A DNA stretch of 64,000 nt from NCBI RefSeq assembly GCF_904063065.1, contig NZ_CAJFCL010000008.1, positions 1-64,000 of the forward strand, read 5' to 3'. Of this stretch, positions 26,343-35,033 are shown piece by piece. Source of the stretch: Pseudomonas paraversuta. GTDB lineage: Bacteria; Pseudomonadota; Gammaproteobacteria; Pseudomonadales; Pseudomonadaceae. Position 1 is the stretch's first letter. The number at the start of each line of letters is the position of its first letter. Made by a program: the position numbers and the translations under genes. The notes under the pieces were generated by a model. The model had not been told where the DNA came from. It ran no database searches and saw only the letters and a list, made by a program, of their open reading frames with translations.

Positions 26343-26834
26343 TCAGGCTTCGCGCGGGTCTGGATTGTCCAGAACGCTGTCTGTCTGCTCAGCACGGAAT
26401 GCTTTCAATACGGTATGGAACTGCGGGTGCTTGGCGCCCAGGATGCTGGCCGACAATAGCGCTGCGTTGATCGCACCCGCCTTGCCTATGGCCAGGGTGG
26501 CAACCGGGATGCCTGCAGGCATTTGCACGATCGACAGCAGCGAATCAACGCCCGACAGCATCGCCGACTGCACCGGTACACCCAGTACCGGCAAGTGGGT
26601 TTTGGCCGCACACATGCCTGGCAGGTGAGCAGCGCCACCGGCACCTGCGATGATCACCTCGATCCCGCGGCCTTCGGCCTCTTCGGCATACTGGAACAGC
26701 AAGTCCGGAGTGCGGTGGGCAGAGACCACTTTAACTTCGTAAGGAATGCCGAGTTTTTCCAGCATATCGGCGGTGTGGCTGAGGGTGGACCAATCGGACT
26801 TGGAGCCCATGATCACGCCTACCAGTGCACTCAT
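26343..26834 (-). CDS. purE: N5-carboxyaminoimidazole ribonucleotide mutase
   Basis: This 163-residue enzyme rearranges N5-CAIR to CAIR. It shows VGVIMGSKSDW at the N-terminus, VVSAHRTPD near residue 43 and IIAGAGGAAHLPGMCAA near 70-86, all active-site blocks of class I PurE. The frame is open far upstream, but the ATG at 26834 has GAGG before it and gives the family length. It heads the purEK operon, and a hairpin with a U run lies in its leader. Confidence 0.96.
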   Translation of the reverse strand: MSALVGVIMGSKSDWSTLSHTADMLEKLGIPYEVKVVSAHRTPDLLFQYAEEAEGRGIEVIIAGAGGAAHLPGMCAAKTHLPVLGVPVQSAMLSGVDSLLSIVQMPAGIPVATLAIGKAGAINAALLSASILGAKHPQFHTVLKAFRAEQTDSVLDNPDPREA

Positions 26835-26871
26835 CGTCGCGCCTCTTCTCTTGGGCGCCCGCAGGCGCGTC

Positions 26872-26912
26872 AAAAAACAACAAGCCACGTGGGGAAACCG
26901 ACGTGGCTTGTT
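26872..26912 (-). terminator. Intrinsic terminator or attenuator ahead of purE
   Basis: On the minus strand a perfect 12-bp stem (arms 26901-26912 and 26879-26890) with a 10-nt loop is followed closely by a run of six U residues (26872-26877). It ends only about 37 nt before the purE start. It could end the upstream LysR transcript, or work as an attenuator if the promoter at 26952-26957 is used. Confidence 0.75.
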
Positions 26913-26951
26913 ATAGAAATTAAGGCCGGTCAAGCCAGCCGAAGGCCGCGC

Positions 26952-26957
26952 AGTATA
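26952..26957 (-). promoter_or_regulatory. Candidate -10 box of the purEK promoter
   Basis: The minus strand reads GGGTATACT, a good -10 box (TATACT), with an AT-rich stretch upstream but no strong -35. Transcription would begin near 26945 and give a leader of about 110 nt that includes the terminator-like hairpin. Confidence 0.45.
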
Positions 26958-27073
26958 CCCAAAAAGGTAAACAAAACGCATATTCCCCGACCATCTGTCT
27001 TTGATCCTGAAATCTGCTTCGACGCCCGGTTTTATTGACTTCAAGGTCAGGCCAGAAAACCTCCGGGCAGCGA

Positions 27074-27991
27074 CTACACCGGCGCCTGGGCTGGTGCTGA
27101 AGGATTTTCCAGCTTGCGCCACAGCAAGCGCACGTTGGCCTTGCGCACCAGGGCGCAGCGGTACAAGCGAATTTCCAGCGGCACGTGCCATTGGGGCCCG
27201 CCACAGATCACCAACTCACCGCGCTCAAGCTCCGCCCGCACGCTTAACCGCGGCACCCAGGCGATGCCCAGCCCTTCAAGCGCCATGCTTTTAAGGCTGT
27301 CGGCCATGGCGGTCTCATAAATAGTGGTGAAGCGCAGGCTGCGCTGGCGCAGTAACAAATTCACCGAACGGCCCAAAAATGCCCCGGCGCTGTAGGCCAG
27401 CAACGGCACACTGGCATCGCCTTCCAGATCAAACAGCGGATTGCCGTCAGCGTCGGCAGCACACACCGGCAACATTTCGGTATTACCCAGGTGCAAGGAC
27501 GGGAAAATTTCCGGGTCCATCTGCAATGCCGCATCCGGATCGTAAAAGGCCAGCATCAAATCGCAGCCGCCCTCACGCAAAGCATGCACCGCGTCTCCGA
27601 CGTTAGTCGCAACAAGACGTGTCGCGATGTTCAGCCCTTCGTTACGCAACTGAGCGATCCAGCGCGGGAAAAAACCCAGCGCCAGGGAGTGTGCCGCAGC
27701 CACTTGCATGACCTCGCCCTGCCCGCCTTCCAGGTGATGCAAGTGACGCAAGACTTCGCCGAGCTGTTCGACCACGGTGCGCGCCGTGACCAAAAACAGC
27801 TGGCCGGCCGCGGTCAACTCCACCGGGGTGCGGGAACGATTCACCAGGGTCAGCCCCAGCGCCGCTTCAAGGCTGCGAATACGTCGGCTGAAGGCCGGCT
27901 GAGTCACAAAGCGACGCTCTGCCGCCTGGGAAAAACTGCGAGTGGCGGCCAGGGCACTGAAGTCCTCTAACCATTTACTTTCGAGATTCAT
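27074..27991 (-). CDS. LysR-family regulator divergent from aspA
   Basis: This protein of about 305 residues has a standard LysR N-terminus (LEDFSALAATRSFSQAAERRFVTQPAFSRRIRSLE) and a C-terminal ligand-binding domain. The ATG at 27991 has GGAGG 5 nt upstream. It faces away from aspA, with a 17-bp palindrome between them, so control of aspartate and asparagine breakdown is likely. Homologues occupy the same place beside aspA in other Pseudomonas. The inducer is unknown. Confidence 0.85.
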   Translation of the reverse strand: MNLESKWLEDFSALAATRSFSQAAERRFVTQPAFSRRIRSLEAALGLTLVNRSRTPVELTAAGQLFLVTARTVVEQLGEVLRHLHHLEGGQGEVMQVAAAHSLALGFFPRWIAQLRNEGLNIATRLVATNVGDAVHALREGGCDLMLAFYDPDAALQMDPEIFPSLHLGNTEMLPVCAADADGNPLFDLEGDASVPLLAYSAGAFLGRSVNLLLRQRSLRFTTIYETAMADSLKSMALEGLGIAWVPRLSVRAELERGELVICGGPQWHVPLEIRLYRCALVRKANVRLLWRKLENPSAPAQAPV

Positions 27992-28058
27992 CGAGTCCTC
28001 CCGGACGCGCACCAAATTGGGTCACACGTTCGACGCGGCCGTCGCGTCACGTCGTCAT

Positions 28059-28075
28059 TATGCCGTTTATGCATA
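28059..28075. promoter_or_regulatory. Probable LysR operator between the regulator and aspA
   Basis: TATGC-CGTTTAT-GCATA is a perfect 5-7-5 palindrome, close to the T-N11-A form of LysR boxes. It lies about 68 nt from the regulator start and 97 nt from the aspA start. Confidence 0.6.
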
Positions 28076-28171
28076 GGATAGTGTTTAAAGGCATTGGCCC
28101 AATTTTGTCTGCAGGCCTAGCATTCGCAGCGTTCCGGCTCAGACCGGGTCCTTATCGAGATGATTTCTATC

Positions 28172-29596
28172 ATGTCCTCCGCTGCATCTTTCCGCACTGA
28201 AAAAGACCTGCTTGGCGTACTCGAAGTACCCGCTCAAGCGTATTACGGCATCCAGACCCTGCGAGCGGTGAACAACTTCCGTCTCTCCGGCGTTCCGATC
28301 TCGCACTACCCGAAGCTGGTCGTGGCCCTGGCCATGGTCAAGCAAGCCGCAGCTGACGCGAACCGCGAGCTGGGCCATCTGAGCGACGCCAAACACGCAG
28401 CCATCAGCGAAGCCTGTGCACGTCTGGTGCGCGGTGATTTCCACGATGAATTCGTGGTCGACATGATTCAAGGCGGCGCTGGCACTTCAACCAACATGAA
28501 TGCCAACGAAGTCATCGCCAACATCGCGCTGGAGGCCATGGGCCATCAGAAGGGCGAGTACCAGTACCTGCACCCGAACAACGACGTGAACATGGCTCAG
28601 TCGACCAACGACGCTTACCCGACGGCTATCCGTCTGGGCCTGCTGTTGGGTCACGATGCACTGCTGGCCAGCCTCGATAGCCTGATTCAGGCATTCGCCG
28701 CCAAGGGCGTCGAGTTCAACCACGTATTGAAGATGGGCCGGACCCAGCTGCAAGACGCGGTACCCATGACTTTGGGTCAAGAGTTCCGCGCATTTGCCAC
28801 CACCCTGGGTGAAGATCTGGCCCGCCTGAAAACTCTGGCGCCAGAGTTGCTGACCGAAGTGAACCTGGGCGGTACTGCGATTGGTACCGGCATCAACGCC
28901 GACCCGCGCTACCAGCACCTGGCCGTGACCCGTCTGGCGACCATCAGCGGCCAGCCGCTGGTACCTGCTGCCGACTTGATCGAAGCCACTTCAGACATGG
29001 GCGCCTTCGTCCTGTTCTCCGGCATGCTCAAGCGTACCGCGGTCAAACTGTCGAAGATTTGCAACGACCTGCGCCTGCTGTCCAGCGGCCCACGCACCGG
29101 CATCAACGAAATCAACTTGCCAGCGCGTCAGCCGGGCAGCTCGATCATGCCTGGCAAGGTCAATCCGGTAATCCCGGAAGCCGTCAACCAGGTGGCATTC
29201 CAGATCATCGGTAACGACCTGGCACTGACCATCGCGGCTGAAGGCGGCCAACTGCAACTGAACGTGATGGAGCCGCTGATCGCGTTCAAGATCTTCGACT
29301 CGATCCGCCTGCTGCAACGCGCCATGGACATGCTGCGCGAACATTGCATCGTTGGCATCACCGCCAACGAAGCACGTTGCCGTGAACTGGTCGAACATTC
29401 GATTGGTCTGGTGACTGCGCTGAACCCTTACATCGGCTATGAAAACGCCACCCGCATCGCCCGTATCGCCCTCGAAAGCGGCCGCGGCGTGCTGGAACTG
29501 GTGCGCGAAGAAGGCTTGCTCGACGACGCCATGCTCGACGACATCCTGCGCCCGGAAAACATGATTGCTCCGCGTCTGGTGCCTCTCAAGGCCTGA
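28172..29596 (+). CDS. aspA: Aspartate ammonia-lyase
   Basis: This cytoplasmic enzyme of about 474 residues deaminates aspartate to fumarate. The fumarase/aspartase signature GSSIMPGKVNP lies near residue 320, with GGAGTSTNMNANEV near 100 and NNDVNMAQSTND near 140. I chose the ATG at 28172 because it gives the known Pseudomonas length; neither it nor the ATG at 28160 has a strong ribosome site. With the downstream symporter and asparaginase genes it forms an aspartate/asparagine-use cluster. Confidence 0.95.
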   Translation: MSSAASFRTEKDLLGVLEVPAQAYYGIQTLRAVNNFRLSGVPISHYPKLVVALAMVKQAAADANRELGHLSDAKHAAISEACARLVRGDFHDEFVVDMIQGGAGTSTNMNANEVIANIALEAMGHQKGEYQYLHPNNDVNMAQSTNDAYPTAIRLGLLLGHDALLASLDSLIQAFAAKGVEFNHVLKMGRTQLQDAVPMTLGQEFRAFATTLGEDLARLKTLAPELLTEVNLGGTAIGTGINADPRYQHLAVTRLATISGQPLVPAADLIEATSDMGAFVLFSGMLKRTAVKLSKICNDLRLLSSGPRTGINEINLPARQPGSSIMPGKVNPVIPEAVNQVAFQIIGNDLALTIAAEGGQLQLNVMEPLIAFKIFDSIRLLQRAMDMLREHCIVGITANEARCRELVEHSIGLVTALNPYIGYENATRIARIALESGRGVLELVREEGLLDDAMLDDILRPENMIAPRLVPLKA

Positions 29597-29726
29597 TGCA
29601 TGTAACAAAGTTCTGAATGCAAAGTTGCCGAGGGTGTTTTTAACGCCGCATCACCGAAGCCCAGGCACTTTGCGACAGAACTCAACGCTCACCAGGTCGA
29701 GGGACTAGACACCTCTCACCTTTTGA

Positions 29727-29760
29727 GGGCTTGCAGATACGTCTGCAGGCCCTTTTTTTT
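29727..29760 (+). terminator. Rho-independent terminator after aspA
   Basis: GGGCTTGCAGA (29727-29737) pairs with TCTGCAGGCCC (29742-29752), including one G-U pair, and eight T residues follow. It lies 130 nt after the aspA stop, so the symporter gene probably has its own promoter. Confidence 0.92.
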
Positions 29761-29849
29761 GCGCAAATTTTGTGAGAACCGGCTCCCACAAAGGACAAAC
29801 AAAGAGGGCAAACACGACAGGATCCAAGGCCTTTTCAGACGACTCGCAC

Positions 29850-29966
29850 ATGAAAAATCAATCACTTATGCAGACGCTTCCAACACTCCTAGGTATAGTG
29901 CCGGCCCTCTTCCCGTGCGTGGGCCCTGCAACAGCGGCCACCGACAGTGCGGAAACAGCATCGTAA
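29850..29966 (+). CDS. Possible 38-residue exported or leader peptide
   Basis: A short frame between aspA and the symporter gene encodes a hydrophobic peptide with a signal-peptide-like shape (MKNQSLMQTLPTLLGIVPAL, then FPCVGPATAATDS). No clear ribosome site precedes it. It may be a leader peptide or chance. The rest of this roughly 490-bp gap (29597-30089) holds the aspA terminator and no other feature I could support. Confidence 0.25.
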   Translation: MKNQSLMQTLPTLLGIVPALFPCVGPATAATDSAETAS

Positions 29967-30089
29967 ACCAAGCAGCAACATGGCCGGGATTCCCTTGATC
30001 GCCTACTTTTATGCCCTGTCTTGCCGGGCGTAATGAGCGATCCTGATTCGGCCGTGTTGCCATCAGATAAAAACAGCGAGGAATAATCC

Positions 30090-31511
30090 ATGCTTGAAGT
30101 CATCAATGACTTCCTCTCAGGGAAAGTGCTAATCGTGCTCATGGTCGGGCTCGGTGGCTACTTCACGATCCGCTCGCGTTTCGTACAGTTTCGCTACTTC
30201 CTGCACATGTTTTCGGTCTTCAAAGACAGCCTGCGCAGCAGCGCCGGCGAACTTAGCTCGTTTCAGGCATTGATGCTGAGCCTGGCGGGCCGTGTGGGTG
30301 CGGGCAACATCGCCGGCGTCGGCATTGCCGTGACCCTGGGCGGCCCCGGTGCCGTGTTCTGGATGTGGGTGACCGCACTGGTCGGCATGTCCAGCAGCCT
30401 GATCGAATGTTCCCTGGGCCAGCTGTACAAGCGTCGCGACGCTGAAGGCCAACTGCGCGGCGGCCCGTCCTTCTACATGAAGTACGGCCTGGGCAAAATC
30501 TGGATGGGCAAGCTGATGGCCGTGCTGCTGCTGATCACCTTCGGTTTTGCCTTTATGGGCCTGCAAGCCCACGCCGTAACCCACTCGCTGCAAGACGCCT
30601 TCGGCTTTGAGGTCAATTACTCCGGCCTGGCCATCGCCATCCTGCTGGGGCTGGTGTTTATCGGCGGCATCAAACGTATCGCTTCGGTTGCCGACCTGCT
30701 GGTACCAGTCAAAACCCTGGCCTACATCGCAGTCACCCTCTACGTGATCGTGCTGCAATTCGACCACGTGCCGGCCATGCTGGGCCACATCGTCAAGAGC
30801 GCCTTCGGCCTCGATCCGGTGTTTGGCGGGCTGATCGGCAGCGCGATCGTGATGGGCGTCAAGCGTGGCGTATTTGCCAACGAAGCCGGCCTGGGCAGTG
30901 CTCCGAACGTAGCTGCCGTGGCCGATGTCGAGCACCCTATCGCCCAGGGCGTAGTTCAGGCGTTCAGCGTATTCCTCGACACCTTTGTGATCTGCACCTG
31001 CACCGCGCTGCTGATCCTGCTGTCCGGCTTCTACACCCCGGGCTTCGAAGGGGACGGCATCGCCCTGACCCAGAACTCCCTGGCGGCCGTCGTCGGCGAA
31101 TGGGGCCGTGTGTTTATCAGCGTGGCCCTGGCGCTGTTTGTCTTTACCTCGATGCTCTACAACTACTATCTGGGTGAAAACAACCTGCGTTTCCTGGTCG
31201 GTGAGAGCCGCAAGGCACTGATCGGTTATCGCGTGCTGGTACTGGTGCTGATTTTTTGGGGTTCGATTGAAAACCTGCAAACCGTCTTCGCCTTCGCCGA
31301 TATCGCCATGACCATGCTGGCGTTCGTCAACCTGGTCGCCCTGGCGATGCTGTTCAAGGTCTGCATGCGCGTGCTCAAGGACTACGACGACCAACGTCGC
31401 GCAGGGATCAAGACACCGGTGTTCGATTCCAGTAAATTCCCGGATCTGGATCTGGACCTCAAGGCCTGGCCGCCACGACCGGCCGTCACGAGCGAAGAAA
31501 CAAAACGCTGA
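30090..31511 (+). CDS. Alanine/glycine:cation symporter (AGCS) family protein
   Basis: This 473-residue inner-membrane symporter with about ten membrane segments has the AGCS signatures LAGRVGAGNIAGVGIA (about residues 66-81) and GVKRGVFANEAGLGSAPN (about 255-272). The family imports alanine, glycine or related amino acids with Na+ or H+. Its position between aspA and ansA suggests that the substrate may be an amino acid feeding aspartate metabolism, but this is inference. A GAGGAAT ribosome site precedes the ATG. Confidence 0.92.
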   Translation: MLEVINDFLSGKVLIVLMVGLGGYFTIRSRFVQFRYFLHMFSVFKDSLRSSAGELSSFQALMLSLAGRVGAGNIAGVGIAVTLGGPGAVFWMWVTALVGMSSSLIECSLGQLYKRRDAEGQLRGGPSFYMKYGLGKIWMGKLMAVLLLITFGFAFMGLQAHAVTHSLQDAFGFEVNYSGLAIAILLGLVFIGGIKRIASVADLLVPVKTLAYIAVTLYVIVLQFDHVPAMLGHIVKSAFGLDPVFGGLIGSAIVMGVKRGVFANEAGLGSAPNVAAVADVEHPIAQGVVQAFSVFLDTFVICTCTALLILLSGFYTPGFEGDGIALTQNSLAAVVGEWGRVFISVALALFVFTSMLYNYYLGENNLRFLVGESRKALIGYRVLVLVLIFWGSIENLQTVFAFADIAMTMLAFVNLVALAMLFKVCMRVLKDYDDQRRAGIKTPVFDSSKFPDLDLDLKAWPPRPAVTSEETKR

Positions 31512-31516
31512 CACTC

Positions 31517-31550
31517 ACGCGGCGGTTCTAATCAGAACCGCCGCGTTTTT
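31517..31550 (+). terminator. Rho-independent terminator after the AGCS gene
   Basis: ACGCGGCGGTTCT (31517-31529) pairs perfectly with AGAACCGCCGCGT (31534-31546) around a 4-nt loop, and T residues follow. The asparaginase ATG comes only about 18 nt later, so read-through may be part of its expression. Confidence 0.9.
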
Positions 31551-31568
31551 GCTTATGGAGACTCATAA

Positions 31569-32573
31569 ATGACTGCAGCCACCCATCACCCAGCCCAGCG
31601 CGTCATGGTGCTCTACACCGGCGGCACCATCGGCATGCAAGCCAGCGCCAACGGCCTGGCCCCGGCATCGGGCTTTGAAGCGCGCATGGCTGATTACCTC
31701 GCCAGCCAGCCACAGCTGCAAGTACCGCAGTGGCGCTTTCGCGAGATGAGCCCACTGATCGACAGCGCCAACATGACGCCCGCCTACTGGTTGCGCCTGC
31801 GCACAGCGATCATCGAAGCCGTTGAACAGGATGACTGCGATTCGGTATTGGTCCTGCATGGCACCGACACCCTGGCCTACAGCGCAGCGGCGATGTGCTT
31901 TCAACTGCTGGGGTTGCCGGCGCCGGTAGTGTTCACCGGCTCCATGCTGCCTGCGGGTGTGCCCGACAGCGATGCCTGGGAAAACGTCAGCGGTGCATTG
32001 AGCGCACTGGGGCAAGGCCAGCCCCACGGCGTGCAGCTGTACTTCCACGGCGCGTTGCTGGCACCGACACGCTGCGCCAAAGTGCGCAGCTTCGGACGCA
32101 ACCCGTTTGTCGCGCTCAAGCGCAATGGCGGTACCCCCAAGGCCAATACCTTGCCGGGTGAGCTGATGTATCGCCAGCCCCGGCACGAAGCCAGTGTCGG
32201 CGTACTGCCACTGGTCCCGGGGATTGGCGCGGCGCAACTGGATGCCCTGCTCAATAGCGGGATTGAGGCGCTGGTGCTGGAGTGCTTCGGCAGCGGCACC
32301 GGCCCCAGCGACAATCCGGCCTTCCTCGCCAGCCTGCAGCGGGCGCAGCAAAACGGCATAGTGGTGGTCGCCATTACCCAATGCCATGAAGGTGGCGTGG
32401 AACTGGACGTGTACGAAGCGGGCAGCCGCTTGCGTGAAGCCGGCGTGCTCTCGGGCGGCGGCATGACCCGGGAAGCGGCGTTCGGCAAACTGCACGCGTT
32501 ACTGGGGGCCGATTTGCCCCTGGCAGAAGTGCGTCAGCTGGTCGAGCTGGATCTGTGCGGCGAGCTGGCGTAA
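31569..32573 (+). CDS. ansA: Asparaginase
   Basis: This 334-residue protein hydrolyses asparagine to aspartate and ammonia. Both asparaginase signatures are present: YTGGTIGM near residues 16-23 with the nucleophilic threonine, and LHGTDTLAYSAAA near 95-107. There is no signal peptide, so it is a cytoplasmic type I enzyme. It lies close after the symporter gene, and its product is the substrate of AspA. Confidence 0.93.
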   Translation: MTAATHHPAQRVMVLYTGGTIGMQASANGLAPASGFEARMADYLASQPQLQVPQWRFREMSPLIDSANMTPAYWLRLRTAIIEAVEQDDCDSVLVLHGTDTLAYSAAAMCFQLLGLPAPVVFTGSMLPAGVPDSDAWENVSGALSALGQGQPHGVQLYFHGALLAPTRCAKVRSFGRNPFVALKRNGGTPKANTLPGELMYRQPRHEASVGVLPLVPGIGAAQLDALLNSGIEALVLECFGSGTGPSDNPAFLASLQRAQQNGIVVVAITQCHEGGVELDVYEAGSRLREAGVLSGGGMTREAAFGKLHALLGADLPLAEVRQLVELDLCGELA

Positions 32574-32589
32574 CCAGCTCCCCTTCCAT

Positions 32590-32658
32590 CTGTAGGAGCG
32601 AGCTTGCCTCGCGATCTTTAAAAAATCAAAAGATCGCGAGACAAGCTAGCTCCTACAG
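32590..32658. repeat. REP-like palindrome (GGAGCGAGCT family)
   Basis: CTGTAGGAGCGAGCTTGCCTCGCGATCTTT is mirrored by AAAGATCGCGAGACAAGCTAGCTCCTACAG. It is an imperfect palindrome about 69 bp long, just after ansA. Confidence 0.8.
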
Positions 32659-32745
32659 CGTCAGGGTACAGAGCTACATCGGGATCTATTTCACACCCCG
32701 GCACACAACTTGCTCGCTTCCTGCACCCTCATGCAGGAAGCCAAC

Positions 32746-33738
32746 ATGCTGCACTCCCACCTCACTACCCTCAACGCTGTATCGCTGGTACTCAGCACCT
32801 TCGAGGCCGAAGGCCTGTCCTGCGAAGCATTGCTGGCCGGCAGCGGCATTCGGGCCGCCGATCTGAGCCGCGCCGACACGCGCATTACCGCCAGCCAGGA
32901 AATGCAGGTGTGCGCCAACGCCGTGGCCTTGCGCCGCGAAATAGGCCTTGAGCTGGGGCGACGCATGCATGTGTCGTCCTACGGCATGCTCGGCTATGCC
33001 ATGCTCACCAGTGCCACCTTAGGTGACGCTTTACGCCTGGCCTTGCGCTATCCGGCGCTACTGGGAACACTTTTCGAGCTCAGCCTCAGGGTCGAAGGCG
33101 AACACGTGTGGTTCTGCGCTGACCACTATCACGAAAATCCGCAGCTGGCCGTGTTCAATGCACAACTTTGCCTGGTGTCATTGACCGTTATTTGCCAGGA
33201 CCTGCTGGGGCAGCCGTTACCCCTGCTGGCCGCCCGCTTCGCCCATAGCAAGCCGGACTATCACGCAAGCTATGACAGCACCTTCGACTGCACACGCACG
33301 TTCGAGGCTCAGGACAACGGCTTTGCCTTTGCCAGACACTGGCTCGATCACCCTCTGCCGCTGGCCGATGCCATCACCCACCAGGCGATGGCCGTGCGCT
33401 GCCGTAAACAAAACCTGGAGTTCACCGGCCGTCAGACCTGGCTGTCACGCATCCGCCAGCTGCTCGCCGGCCAACTGCATGCGGCACCGGGGCTGGAGGG
33501 CCTGGCCGAGCAGATGACCTGCTCGCCACGCACTTTGCGCCGGCACCTGCGTGACGCCGGATGCAGCTATCAGGGGCTGCTCGACGAATTGCGCTTCGAG
33601 CGCGCCAAGCTGTTGCTCCACGAAACCGAATGGCCGATTTATCGGATTGCCGAAACCCTGGGCTTTAGCGAAACCGCGAGTTTTCGCCACGCGTTTGTAC
33701 GCTGGAGCGGTGTCGCACCCAGCCAGTTCCGCGCGTAA
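32746..33738 (+). CDS. AraC-family regulator
   Basis: This protein of about 330 residues has an N-terminal arabinose-binding-like domain of the OruR/ArgR-type AraC subgroup (LSCEALLAGSGI, then RREIGLELGRRM). The two helix-turn-helix units are C-terminal, with the AraC signature ending RIAETLGFSETASFRHAFVRWSGVAPSQFR. I chose the ATG at 32746 for its AGGAAG site. It is flanked by REP elements. It may control ansA or the following amidohydrolase gene, but nothing in the sequence decides this. Confidence 0.88.
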   Translation: MLHSHLTTLNAVSLVLSTFEAEGLSCEALLAGSGIRAADLSRADTRITASQEMQVCANAVALRREIGLELGRRMHVSSYGMLGYAMLTSATLGDALRLALRYPALLGTLFELSLRVEGEHVWFCADHYHENPQLAVFNAQLCLVSLTVICQDLLGQPLPLLAARFAHSKPDYHASYDSTFDCTRTFEAQDNGFAFARHWLDHPLPLADAITHQAMAVRCRKQNLEFTGRQTWLSRIRQLLAGQLHAAPGLEGLAEQMTCSPRTLRRHLRDAGCSYQGLLDELRFERAKLLLHETEWPIYRIAETLGFSETASFRHAFVRWSGVAPSQFRA

Positions 33739-33745
33739 TAAAACC

Positions 33746-33804
33746 GTAGGAGCGAGCTTGCTCGCGAGCTCTTGATCGCGACATGGAAGAGCTCGCTGCT
33801 ACAG
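33746..33804. repeat. REP-like palindrome (GGAGCGAGCT family)
   Basis: GTAGGAGCGAGCTTGCTCGCGAGCTCTT is partly mirrored by GAAGAGCTCGCTGCTACAG. It is an imperfect element directly after the AraC gene. Confidence 0.75.
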
Positions 33805-33943
33805 GTTTCAGTGGTTCAGGGGGCGAATTTCGGTCAGTGATTTCGGCCATATTTATCCCCTTTTGGCCGCTCCTGCCGTTCTCTGAAACCACCGCTGCCG
33901 CAAGACTGTAGGCCAACGCTCTAGCCTACGGAGAACAAGAAAA

Positions 33944-34975
33944 ATGCTGACTATCTACTCGGACGATCACCATCTGCATCATGGCCGTTGTGAATTGATA
34001 GACGGGCAACTGATGCCCTGCTTTGAAATGCCCTCCCGCGCCGACCATATTCTGCAGCGCGTTCAAACCCGTGAGCTGGGGCCGGTGCAAGCCCCGCAAG
34101 ACTTCGGACGCGATCCGATCCTGCGTGTGCACAGCGCGGCATATCTGGATTTTTTCGAGGGCGCCTGGGCGCGCTGGGCCGAGCAGGGTCTTGACGGCGA
34201 CTTGATGCCCTACACCTGGCCTGCCCGCACCCTGCGCGCCATAGTGCCTGCCAGCTTGCACGGCCAACTCGGCTATTACAGTTTCGATGGCGGCGCCCCG
34301 ATTACAGCGGGCACCTGGCGCGCAGCCTATAGCGCAGCCCAGGTTGCACTCACCGCCCAGGCCGCCATCCAGAACGGCGCCCCCAGTGCTTTCGCCCTGT
34401 GCCGTCCACCGGGGCACCACGCCGCCGGCGATTTGATGGGCGGTTATTGCTACCTCAACAATGCCGCGATTGCCGCTCAGGCCTTCCTGGACCAGGGTGG
34501 TAAAAAAGTGGCGATCCTCGACGTGGACTATCACCACGGCAACGGTACGCAGTCGATTTTCTATGAACGCAACGACGTGCTGTTCACTTCGATCCACGGC
34601 CATCCCGAAGCCGAATTCCCGTTCTTTTTGGGCTATGAAGACGAACTGGGCGAAGGTCCGGGTGCAGGCTTCAACTTCAACTATCCGCTGGCGGCCGGGT
34701 CGGCATGGGAGCGCTGGAGCGCGGCGCTGGAACTGGCCTGTGGCGAAATCGAAGGTTACGACGCTGATGTGCTGGTGGTTTCTCTGGGCGTGGACACCTT
34801 CAAGAACGACCCTATCTCCCAGTTCAAACTCGATAGCCCGGACTATCTGCGCATGGGCGAACGTATTGCACGCCTGGGCAAACCGACGCTGTTCGTGATG
34901 GAGGGTGGCTACGCGGTAGAAGAAATCGGGATCAATGCGGTCAATGTGCTCGAGGGGTTCGAAAGCGCCCGATAA
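33944..34975 (+). CDS. aphA: Histone deacetylase family protein, probable acetylpolyamine amidohydrolase
   Basis: This 343-residue zinc-dependent deacylase of the HDAC superfamily has the charge-relay stretch LCRPPGHHAAGDLMGGYCY near residues 150-170. It also has the zinc-binding segment ILDVDYHHGNGTQ near 190-203 and a later catalytic tyrosine in EGGYAVEEIG near 325. Pseudomonas acetylpolyamine amidohydrolases remove acetyl groups from N-acetylputrescine and N-acetylcadaverine. The ATG follows ACGGAGAACAAG. The exact substrate is inferred from family. Confidence 0.88.
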   Translation: MLTIYSDDHHLHHGRCELIDGQLMPCFEMPSRADHILQRVQTRELGPVQAPQDFGRDPILRVHSAAYLDFFEGAWARWAEQGLDGDLMPYTWPARTLRAIVPASLHGQLGYYSFDGGAPITAGTWRAAYSAAQVALTAQAAIQNGAPSAFALCRPPGHHAAGDLMGGYCYLNNAAIAAQAFLDQGGKKVAILDVDYHHGNGTQSIFYERNDVLFTSIHGHPEAEFPFFLGYEDELGEGPGAGFNFNYPLAAGSAWERWSAALELACGEIEGYDADVLVVSLGVDTFKNDPISQFKLDSPDYLRMGERIARLGKPTLFVMEGGYAVEEIGINAVNVLEGFESAR

Positions 34976-34985
34976 GCCCCCGAAC

Positions 34986-35033
34986 CTGCAGGAGCGAGCT
35001 TTACCGCGCAGCAACCAACAGCTCGCTCCTACA
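34986..35033. repeat. REP-like palindrome reaching into the MocR stop codon
   Basis: CTGCAGGAGCGAGCT (34986-35000) is mirrored by AGCTCGCTCCTACA (35020-35033). The stop codon of the MocR gene (35029-35031) lies inside the right arm. Confidence 0.8.

Noticed and set aside
30129..31514. 461-codon frame antisense to the AGCS symporter gene
   Set aside because: A His/Gln-rich mirror of a membrane-protein gene. The plus-strand product has clear AGCS motifs.
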